From an uncultured Terriglobus sp. (lineage in GTDB: Bacteria; Acidobacteriota; Terriglobia; Terriglobales; Acidobacteriaceae), in contig CALMAP010000344.1 in NCBI GenBank assembly GCA_937859825.1, forward strand, positions 2,830 through 11,449: DNA of 8,620 nt, in the 5' to 3' direction. The position numbers were made by a program, and so were the translations under genes. This document shows positions 1-6,112 of the stretch, in pieces (position 1 is the stretch's first letter; each line of letters starts with the position of its first letter). The notes beneath the pieces are model-generated. The model saw only the letters and a program-made list of their open reading frames with translations. It was not told the origin of the DNA and made no database searches.

Positions 1-1478
1 AGTTGGGTATTCAACTCTGCCAGCATGGCCGCCGGTTCCAACTGCCGCGCGGCCAACAGACGAAGGATGCCCGTTACCAGCGCCGCATAGAGCGCCGCCG
101 GTGCCGCCTTTCCGCTTACATCACCGATGGCGATGGCCACTCGTCCTGGACCGTAGGGGATGAAGTCGTAAACATCGCCGCCGATGGAACGCGCTGGCAA
201 GAAGCGCGTTGCGAACTCCGCATGGGGCAGCGGTTTAGGCGGAGGCGGCAGCAGGCGGAGCTGCACGTCCCGAGCCATCTGCAGGTCCCGCTCAAGCCGC
301 TGCTCTTCTTCAAAAATTCGCTCGTAGAGCCGGGCATTTGAGATGGCGACGGCAATCTGGCCTGCAAGGGTGGTCAGCGTTCGCTGGTGGTCGTCATTGT
401 AGTAATTCACACGAGTGTGTTCCAGGTCGACCACGCCGATCACGCGACCTTTGTAAAGCAGCGGCACGGAAAGTTCGGAGCGCACCTCTGGATTTACGGG
501 GATGTAGCGTGGATCTTTACGCACGTCCGGGGCGAGCACGGGCTCACGCAGTTGCGCCGCGCTGCCGATAAGTCCAAGGCCATAAACCGCACCGCGTTCC
601 CGGCGAACCCGTTCGCCATAGCGCGTGGAGAAGCGGTGCTCAAACTGCTGGGAGCGATCGCTCCACAGCAGAATCGTAAACATCTGGAAATCCACCACAC
701 GCTTCAGCAGCACGCCGATACGCTCCAGCAGATCGTCAAGGTCGAGAATGCTGGTGATCTCCCGGCTGATCTCAGCCAGCACGGTAAGCGTTTGCGCCTG
801 GCGTGCGACGCGCGTGTAAAGGCGCGCATTTTCAATGGCGATGGCCATGCGCGAGGCGACGAGTTCCAGCAAACGCTGCTGATCCGTGGTGAAGGCAGCA
901 ATCTGCTCGGACTCAAGGTCGATGACACCGATGACCCTGTTTTTCACGATCAACGGGACAGCCAATTCCGAACGCACGTCTGGATTTGCGTCGATGTAGT
1001 CCGCCGCGTCCCGGACGTCCTCGATCAGCACTGACCTGCGCAGGGCCGCAGCCCTGCCTACTACCCCTTTCCCTGGGCGAATGCGGGCACGTTCAATTTC
1101 GGGAGCGTGGCCGATCTGGAAACGCATCCACAGTTCTTTCGTGCGCTCATTGATCAGGAGAATGGCGAAGATGCGGTAGTCCACCACGGCCCGGACCAGT
1201 TCCGCGACCCGTCCCATAAGCGTCTGCAGATCAAGCGTGGTGTTTAGCGCATCCGCAAGCCGGAGCAAAAAATCAACATGAGGAATGGCATTGCCTGTGG
1301 GCGGAATGGAAACGCGCGGAGGCCTTGCTTCCGCGGGAGCCGCATCGCTGTCTACAGGACGGTAATCTCCCTCAAATTCGAGGGAGGAAGGGTTTCCTGT
1401 AACGCGTACCTCCGAGGCAGCCGACGCCTGCGCGCCGGTTGCTACGATCACTTCGCGGTCTGGAGAGAACTCGTCCAA
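1..1478 (-). CDS. Two-GAF-domain SpoIIE/RsbU-type PP2C serine phosphatase (3' end cut by window)
   Basis: The minus strand is open without a stop from 1478 to the window edge (492 codons seen). Residues 1-68 are Ala/Pro-rich and probably disordered. GAF domain 1 covers about 72-215 and ends in IENARLY. GAF domain 2 covers about 227-380 and ends in ISNARLYERI. A charged coiled linker (about 381-400, EEEQRLERDLQMARDVQ) leads into the SpoIIE phosphatase domain, with FLPARSIGGDVYDF (Asp435) and GDVSGK (Asp453), two metal-binding Asp motifs of PP2C-type phosphatases. The C-terminal part lies outside the window. Family members dephosphorylate anti-sigma-factor antagonists or related STAS proteins, and the GAF domains sense a ligand or partner; the signal here is unknown. 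No in-frame ATG occurs before GAF1. TTG at 1478 is preferred because GAGG lies 4 bases upstream; GTG at 1451 is the alternative. It follows deoC by 19 bases, so cotranscription is likely. Confidence 0.88.
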   Translation of the reverse strand, partial: MDEFSPDREVIVATGAQASAASEVRVTGNPSSLEFEGDYRPVDSDAAPAEARPPRVSIPPTGNAIPHVDFLLRLADALNTTLDLQTLMGRVAELVRAVVDYRIFAILLINERTKELWMRFQIGHAPEIERARIRPGKGVVGRAAALRRSVLIEDVRDAADYIDANPDVRSELAVPLIVKNRVIGVIDLESEQIAAFTTDQQRLLELVASRMAIAIENARLYTRVARQAQTLTVLAEISREITSILDLDDLLERIGVLLKRVVDFQMFTILLWSDRSQQFEHRFSTRYGERVRRERGAVYGLGLIGSAAQLREPVLAPDVRKDPRYIPVNPEVRSELSVPLLYKGRVIGVVDLEHTRVNYYNDDHQRTLTTLAGQIAVAISNARLYERIFEEEQRLERDLQMARDVQLRLLPPPPKPLPHAEFATRFLPARSIGGDVYDFIPYGPGRVAIAIGDVSGKAAPAALYAALVTGILRLLAARQLEPAAMLAELNTQ

Positions 1479-1482
1479 TCTG

Positions 1483-1486
1483 CCTC
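1483..1486 (-). promoter_or_regulatory. Candidate ribosome binding site for the GAF/SpoIIE phosphatase
   Basis: On the minus strand GAGG lies 4 bases before TTG at 1478. It supports TTG over GTG at 1451, which has only weak purine-rich sequence in front. The site lies in the 19-base gap after the deoC stop. Spacing is slightly short, so the start call remains tentative. Confidence 0.45.
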
Positions 1487-1497
1487 GTGCGTTTCGT

Positions 1498-2241
1498 TCA
1501 GTAGCCCGTGCTCACCGGAGTATCTGCCGTGCCACACAACTCCTGTACGATGCGAACGCTGGCACTTGCGCCAATCCGGTTGGCACCTGCATCCAGCATT
1601 GTTCGGCAATCGGCAAGCGTGCGAATGCCGCCGGAAGCCTTTACGCCGCATCCGGTTCCGGCGATGGCACGCATGAGCGCGATGTCTTCTGCCGTTGCGC
1701 CGCCAGTTGAGAATCCGGTGCTTGTCTTGATGAAATCCGCGCCCGCCGCAACCGCTATCTCGGAGGCTTGCGCTTTCTCATCGTGAGAGAGCAGGGCCGT
1801 CTCGAGGATCACTTTGAGGATGCCACCGCCGTCATGCACCGTGTCGGCTACCGCCTGAATGTCATCCCTCACAAGTGCGAAAAGACCACTCTTCAGGAAG
1901 CCAACATTCAGGACCATGTCTACATCATGGGCGCCTGCTTTGAGCACCTCTTCGGCCTCCTGTCGCTTCGTTGCAGCGAGCGACGCGCCGAGTGGAAATC
2001 CGATTACGACTCCCACAGGAACACCGGAACCAGCCAGCAATTCGACCGCTGTGGGTACCCAGCAGGGGTTGACCATTGCGCACGCAAAATGGTATCCCGC
2101 AGCCTCACGGCAGAGCTGCTCGACCTGAGCGCGGGTGGCTTCCGGCTTGAGCAGCGTGTGGTCGAACACAGCCGCGAGTGCGCCTGGCTCGTGCTTTGCT
2201 TGATCAAGTTGAGTCGGGGTAAGGAAGTGCGTCTGCGTCAA
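1498..2241 (-). CDS. deoC: Deoxyribose-phosphate aldolase DeoC
   Basis: Class I aldolase that cleaves 2-deoxy-D-ribose 5-phosphate to glyceraldehyde 3-phosphate and acetaldehyde in cytosolic deoxynucleoside catabolism. The 247 residues cover the whole TIM barrel. Visible family motifs are FDHTLLKP (about 26-33), NVGF (112-115), DVDMVLN with the proton-relay Asp108, LKVILET with Lys143, IKTSTGF with the Schiff-base Lys172, and GVKASGG with Lys201. The protein ends in Tyr247, matching the catalytic C-terminal tyrosine known from the E. coli enzyme. About 20 residues precede the first conserved motif. The start is TTG at 2241, chosen because AGGAG sits 6 bases upstream and the conserved N-terminus follows. 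No other nucleoside-catabolism gene (deoA, deoB, deoD) is next to it. The downstream partner is a regulatory phosphatase gene, and the gene is divergent from the M20 peptidase. Confidence 0.96.
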   Translation of the reverse strand: MTQTHFLTPTQLDQAKHEPGALAAVFDHTLLKPEATRAQVEQLCREAAGYHFACAMVNPCWVPTAVELLAGSGVPVGVVIGFPLGASLAATKRQEAEEVLKAGAHDVDMVLNVGFLKSGLFALVRDDIQAVADTVHDGGGILKVILETALLSHDEKAQASEIAVAAGADFIKTSTGFSTGGATAEDIALMRAIAGTGCGVKASGGIRTLADCRTMLDAGANRIGASASVRIVQELCGTADTPVSTGY

Positions 2242-2247
2242 TGCGGT

Positions 2248-2252
2248 CTCCT
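2248..2252 (-). promoter_or_regulatory. Ribosome binding site of deoC (decides the TTG start)
   Basis: AGGAG on the minus strand, 6 bases before TTG at 2241. This is a strong Shine-Dalgarno match, and no ATG lies in frame near the conserved N-terminus, so it fixes the TTG as start. Confidence 0.75.
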
Positions 2253-2268
2253 GCGCTATGTGCTGTGA

Positions 2269-2288
2269 CGCAAGTCATTTTACTTGCG
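2269..2288. promoter_or_regulatory. Perfect 7-bp dyad in the deoC / M20 divergent intergenic region
   Basis: CGCAAGT (2269-2275), six bases CATTTT, then ACTTGCG (2282-2288) form an exact inverted repeat. A third partial half-site, CGCAAG, occurs at 2293-2298. The dyad lies in the 111-base region between the two divergent starts, where an operator controlling one or both genes would be expected. No T-run follows the dyad on either side, so it does not look like a terminator. No regulator gene is visible nearby. Function is inferred from position and symmetry only. Confidence 0.4.
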
Positions 2289-2352
2289 CGTCCGCAAGGC
2301 TGTGCAGCGTCGTGGCTTTCAGGCGTGTTATTGCCTCGGGTATTCTTTGAGT

Positions 2353-3378
2353 ATGCCTATCGATCCGATTGCACTGACGCGAAAGCTCGTCGATATCGAA
2401 TCGCCCACGTACCAGGAAGGCCGGTGCGGGGAATTTCTTTCCGAGTACCTCTCCGGGCTCGGATATCAGGTCGAGCGCCAACCCGTGCAACAGCCTGAAC
2501 TTGGGGAAGGCATCGCCAGCGGTGACCGCTTCAATGTCTACGCGCGCCTGCCGGACTCGTCTCCCACGGTCACGCTGTCAACGCACTTCGACACGGTGCC
2601 GCCATATTTCCCGTCCAGCGAAGACGACACCTATGTCTACGGGCGTGGCTCATGCGATGCCAAGGGCATTCTCGCTTCTCAGGTGGCAGCTGCAGAAAAG
2701 CTGGCAAAGAACGGAACACCGGTGGGCCTGCTTTACGTCGTAGGAGAAGAACGCGATTCTGCAGGAGCAAAGGTAGCTAACCTGGACGGTCACGGCTCGC
2801 GATACCTGATCAACGGCGAACCCACCGAAAATCGCCTCGCAATCGCCACAAAGGGAGCACTTCGTGTGGTGCTCACCGCGTACGGAAAGATGGCGCATTC
2901 TGCCTACCCGGAACTTGGAGAGTCCGCCATCGACAAGCTCATCCAGGTGCTTCACGAGCTGCAACAAACAGAACTTCCGGTGGACCCGGAGATCGGTCCT
3001 TCCACGCTGAACGTGGGTCTCATCTCGGGCGGAAGAGCGCCAAACGTAATCTCTGATGCGGCCGAGGCGCAACTGCTCATCCGGCTGGTTGGTCCCTCGC
3101 AGGAAGTAAAGACGATTGTGGAGCGTGTTGTCGCGGGCCGGTGTACCGTCGAGTACAAGCTGGAACTGGCCACCGTACGCATGAAGCGTGTTGCAGGCTG
3201 GGAAACGATGATTGCGAAGTACGCGACTGACATCTCGTCTCTGACAAACTGGGGCGAGCCGCTTCTGCTCGGTCCTGGAACGATCCACGTCGCCCACACT
3301 TCCGAGGAGAAGGTGCTCAAATCTGAGTTGCTGGATGCCGTGGACAAATACGCGGAACTTGCAGCTTCACTGATGTAG
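2353..3378 (+). CDS. M20 family zinc metallopeptidase / amidohydrolase (ArgE/DapE/CPG2-like)
   Basis: Cytosolic di-metal hydrolase of the M20 family, which removes acyl groups from amino acids or cleaves small peptides; the substrate cannot be read from sequence. Motifs in order: STHFDTVPP (metal His78, Asp80), GRGSCDAKG (bridging Asp102), GEERDS (catalytic Glu132, metal Glu133), INGEPT (metal Glu156), a lid/dimerisation domain starting near KMAHSAYPELGES (His182), and PGTIHVAHTSEEKV with the final metal His at 315. All expected ligands are present. At 341 residues it is somewhat shorter than typical ArgE or DapE (about 375-400). The open frame extends upstream to a TTG at 2284, but ATG at 2353 gives the usual family N-terminus (residues 1-16, MPIDPIALTRKLVDIE). 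No convincing Shine-Dalgarno precedes it. Possible roles are acetylornithine or other N-acyl amino acid deacylase. No arginine- or lysine-biosynthesis neighbour supports a choice. Confidence 0.93.
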   Translation: MPIDPIALTRKLVDIESPTYQEGRCGEFLSEYLSGLGYQVERQPVQQPELGEGIASGDRFNVYARLPDSSPTVTLSTHFDTVPPYFPSSEDDTYVYGRGSCDAKGILASQVAAAEKLAKNGTPVGLLYVVGEERDSAGAKVANLDGHGSRYLINGEPTENRLAIATKGALRVVLTAYGKMAHSAYPELGESAIDKLIQVLHELQQTELPVDPEIGPSTLNVGLISGGRAPNVISDAAEAQLLIRLVGPSQEVKTIVERVVAGRCTVEYKLELATVRMKRVAGWETMIAKYATDISSLTNWGEPLLLGPGTIHVAHTSEEKVLKSELLDAVDKYAELAASLM

Positions 3379-3594
3379 CTAACGCATCTTGCGAATGACG
3401 AAAACGGCAGCCGCTGAGATAGTGGCTGTCGCTCCCAGCAGAATCAGAATTGCTTCTCGATAGCTTGCCTGGACTGCGGGGTTTGTCTGCGAGACGTTGT
3501 CGCGGCACTGGCTGCAACCCTGTGCAGAAAGCGGCGTATGCAGCGAGCTTACAAGTGCGAGCGCAAGACCGAGCTGTGCACGTTTACTGCCCAT
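3379..3594 (-). CDS. Small secreted/membrane-anchored CxxC protein at the end of the cox cluster
   Basis: A 71-residue protein of unknown function. Residues 1-24 look like a signal peptide (basic MGSKR, hydrophobic stretch, LSA cleavage site). The mature part starts QGCSQCR with a CxxC pair (Cys27, Cys30), has a short polar stretch (about 31-46), and a C-terminal membrane segment (about 48-67) ending in a basic RKMR tail. The CxxC would therefore sit outside the cytoplasmic membrane, tethered by the C-terminus. CxxC lacks the following His of a c-type heme site. ATG at 3594 overlaps the coxC stop by 11 bases, suggesting translational coupling; a TTG at 3609 would add five residues. Position suggests a role in the oxidase (small subunit or copper/assembly factor), but this is inference. 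Its stop abuts the stop of the converging M20 gene. Confidence 0.72.
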   Translation of the reverse strand: MGSKRAQLGLALALVSSLHTPLSAQGCSQCRDNVSQTNPAVQASYREAILILLGATATISAAAVFVIRKMR

Positions 3595-4360
3595 AGACCA
3601 GTAGAGCAAAAAGAAAGATCCAGAAAACTCCCATGCTGTGCCAGTACCAAGCAGAGCAATCCACCAGAATCTGGCGCGATTCCAGGGAACGTGCGGTTTT
3701 CATTCCAACCAGGGCGGCACCCAGAAAGAAGATGCCGAGCAGCAGGTGCAATCCGTGCGTACCCGTGATCAGGTAAAAGAAGTGGGAGGAAGGATTGTCC
3801 GCGAAGTAGATTCGCTGCGAGCGCAGCTGCGCCCACGCAACAAGCTGGCCCCAGACGAACAACAGTCCCAGCAGAATCGAAGCGATTAGCCACGGGATTA
3901 CGCGCTTCCGCGTCGGACGACCGAGGCCGAGCCATTCTTCCAGCGCATCGATTTCGCGGAAAATGCCGCGCCGGGCAAATTCCATGGTCACAGAGGATAC
4001 GAGCAGCACAGCCGTGTTGATCCAAAGGATGGATGGAATCGAGATCGCCAGCCAGGGATTGATCCAGCGGTTGTAGGCATCGAAATGACCGGCGTGCTTT
4101 GAGACAAAGAAGGCGCTCACAATGGCTACGAAAAACATAAGGTCGCCGCCCAGAGCGAAGAACAGCCCAAGGCGGTACTGCTGCAGCTTTTCCCGTGGAC
4201 CGCGTCGGCCCTGTGGCCGATTGTGCCAGTTGTCGTTGTCGCCGCCACCACCGGTGTGTTTTTCGTCCACTGGCGGGCGACGCCCACCTCCGGTGTCGCC
4301 CTCGTCATACCGCTGCGCAGGGCGCTGTTCCACGTCGTCGGGATGGAGAATGGCTGGCAA
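3584..4360 (-). CDS. coxC: Cytochrome c oxidase subunit III
   Basis: Integral membrane subunit III of a heme-copper oxidase; it carries no redox centre and stabilises subunit I. The 258 residues hold five predicted membrane segments at about 63-86, 103-125, 154-178, 192-217 and 233-255, as in the short five-helix form of the family. Typical motifs are FFYLITGTHGLHLLLG (about 194-209) and WYWHSMGVFWIFLFALLVYG near the C-terminus. The first 60 residues form a hydrophilic cytoplasmic extension rich in Gly, Asp, Arg and Pro. No ATG is available before the first membrane helix. TTG at 4360 is the only start codon between the coxA stop and residue 10, with AGG about 9 bases upstream; GTG at 4333 is an alternative. 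It begins 18 bases after coxA, in the same frame, and overlaps the downstream small gene. Confidence 0.92.
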   Translation of the reverse strand: MPAILHPDDVEQRPAQRYDEGDTGGGRRPPVDEKHTGGGGDNDNWHNRPQGRRGPREKLQQYRLGLFFALGGDLMFFVAIVSAFFVSKHAGHFDAYNRWINPWLAISIPSILWINTAVLLVSSVTMEFARRGIFREIDALEEWLGLGRPTRKRVIPWLIASILLGLLFVWGQLVAWAQLRSQRIYFADNPSSHFFYLITGTHGLHLLLGIFFLGAALVGMKTARSLESRQILVDCSAWYWHSMGVFWIFLFALLVYGQ

Positions 4361-4378
4361 ACTGAACCTGAGCCGAGT

Positions 4379-6112
4379 CTACTCCGCAACCGGGGCAGAT
4401 GCCCATTGTGGCAGGAACTCATGATCGCCGGTAATCGCCGATGTGTAGTGACACGGGTCGCGGTGACACACGGGCAAAATACGAGCATCCATCGGCATCC
4501 ATTCCATGGTTGTCGCAGTCCAGGGATTTGGGGCCGAAAGCTTACCGCGCCGCCAGCTCCAGACCACGTTCGCAACCCACATCAACTGGCCTGCGGCCAG
4601 CAGCAGTGCGCTTGCCGTGATGTGCTTCTCCAGCGGAATCGTGTTTCGTACCAGGTCTCCGGCTGTTCCAGCGATGCCGGTGAGTTGCGCGTAATGGCGG
4701 GGCTCACCGGACAGACCTGTAAGGTGCATCGGTAGAAAGGTGTTGTAGGCAAAGAACAGCGTCCACCAGAAGTGAAATTTACCCAGCTTCTCATGCATCA
4801 TCCTTCCAGTGACCAGCGGGAACCAATATGCGGAGCCAGCAAAGATGCCGAAGATTGCCGCCATGGCCATAATCAGGTGAAAGTGCGCGACAACAAAAAA
4901 GGTATTGTGCAGGTACGCGTCTAGCGCCGGCTGCGCGAGGATTGGGCCGGTTACTCCACCTGCAATAAATACCGAGACAAAGCCGAGCGCCCACAGCATC
5001 GGTGTGTCCAAACGCGGGTGTGATCGCCACAGCAGAACCAGCCAGTTCAAAACCTTTGCGGTTGAGGGAAGCGCGATGGCGATCGTCGTAATTTCAAATG
5101 CTGTACCGGCAAACGGGTTCAGGCCTGCCACGAACATGTGGTGTCCCCACACGATCACGCCCAAGCCTCCGATCATCAGGGTAGTCGCGATCATCATGCG
5201 GTAGCCGGGAATGCGACGTTCCGCAAAATTTCCAAGCAGCATGGTTACCAGACCCATGCCGGGAAGAATTGCGATGTAAACCTCGGGATGTCCGAAGAAC
5301 CAGAAGAGATGCAGCCAGAGCAGCGGGGAACCGTCACCATGCCGCTGGATGACCATGCCGTTCAACCACTGCACGGAAGGAACGAAAAAGGCCGTGCCGA
5401 GATGACGATCGCAGAACAGCAGAACAATCGCGGCAAGCAAAACGGAAAAGACCAGCACCGTAAGAAATGAGGCGGTGAGCCAGGCCCACACCGTCATGGG
5501 GAGGCGCTGCCAGGTCATCCCCTCGCATCGGCACCGCACCACCGTGACGATCGTATTCACTGATCCCAACGTGGACGCAATGCAGAAAACAGCCAAGGAA
5601 AGGAGCCAAGTATCCATGCCGAGTGCCTGGCCCGGCCCGGCATCTGCCATTACCGAAAGAGGCGGGTAAGCCGACCAGCCCCCGATCGGTGCACCACCTG
5701 GAACGATAAAGGCAAACAGCAGAATGACGAAGCTCAATGCCGTGAGCCAGAAACCGGTCGCATTCACCAGAGGGAGCGCCATCTCCCGTGAGCCGATCTG
5801 CTCTGGAAGTACCAGATTGGCGAAGCCGGACTGGGGTGCCACGGTCAGGACAAAAAAGACCATAAGGGTGCCGTGCATGGTCACATAAGCAAGGTACTCT
5901 TCCGGCCGGAGAACCCCTAAAAGCGGAACGTTCCAATCCGGCCACACGCGATGAATGCGCATGGCGATGGAAAGAAGTGTTCCTACGCCCACCGCGAGCA
6001 CCGCAAGCAGCAGGTAGCCCATGCCCAGCCAACGATGGTGCGGCCATACAGTCACAATCCGTTCCGCATTCCCCTCGTGCGCTGCCTTCGATTCAGAAGA
6101 GGACCTCATCAT
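4379..6112 (-). CDS. coxA: Cytochrome c oxidase subunit I (A-type heme-copper oxidase)
   Basis: Catalytic subunit that reduces O2 to water and pumps protons. The 577 residues hold about 12 membrane helices. Ligands seen: His80 (MHGT) and His412 for the low-spin heme; His275 and Tyr279 in WFFGHPEVY (the His-Tyr pair) and His324/His325 in WGHHMF for CuB; His410 in AHFH for the high-spin heme. Glu277 of HPEVY marks an A1-type D-channel, and Lys353 (LPSTAKVLNW) the K-channel. Departures from canonical A-type enzymes: D-channel entry Asp is Glu110 (IGSREMALP), the Mg-site Asp is Asn403 (LHNT), and the second propionate Arg is His473 (EPRHY). ATG at 6112 is chosen because it overlaps the coxB stop as ATGA and leaves a normal short N-terminus; the frame extends to 6223 only inside coxB. 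Heme type (a or other) cannot be read directly. Confidence 0.95.
   Translation of the reverse strand: MMRSSSESKAAHEGNAERIVTVWPHHRWLGMGYLLLAVLAVGVGTLLSIAMRIHRVWPDWNVPLLGVLRPEEYLAYVTMHGTLMVFFVLTVAPQSGFANLVLPEQIGSREMALPLVNATGFWLTALSFVILLFAFIVPGGAPIGGWSAYPPLSVMADAGPGQALGMDTWLLSLAVFCIASTLGSVNTIVTVVRCRCEGMTWQRLPMTVWAWLTASFLTVLVFSVLLAAIVLLFCDRHLGTAFFVPSVQWLNGMVIQRHGDGSPLLWLHLFWFFGHPEVYIAILPGMGLVTMLLGNFAERRIPGYRMMIATTLMIGGLGVIVWGHHMFVAGLNPFAGTAFEITTIAIALPSTAKVLNWLVLLWRSHPRLDTPMLWALGFVSVFIAGGVTGPILAQPALDAYLHNTFFVVAHFHLIMAMAAIFGIFAGSAYWFPLVTGRMMHEKLGKFHFWWTLFFAYNTFLPMHLTGLSGEPRHYAQLTGIAGTAGDLVRNTIPLEKHITASALLLAAGQLMWVANVVWSWRRGKLSAPNPWTATTMEWMPMDARILPVCHRDPCHYTSAITGDHEFLPQWASAPVAE

Noticed and set aside
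387..1034. Plus-strand open frame of 215 codons opposite the GAF/SpoIIE gene
   Set aside because: It is antisense to clear GAF domains, has no recognisable motif, and its composition is that of a reverse-complement shadow.
1768..2268. Plus-strand open frame of 166 codons opposite deoC
   Set aside because: It is fully antisense to a complete deoC with all catalytic residues, and has no protein-family features.
2284..2352. Longer M20 start at TTG 2284
   Set aside because: It would run through the dyad, adds 23 residues before the family N-terminus, and is a weaker codon than ATG 2353.
2650..3297. Minus-strand open frame of 215 codons opposite the M20 gene
   Set aside because: It is a shadow of a well-supported gene on the other strand and has no family signal.
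5334..6047. Minus-strand open frame of 237 codons inside coxA in another frame
   Set aside because: The coxA frame carries all heme and copper ligands; the other frame is Arg/Gly/Ala-rich with no membrane pattern.
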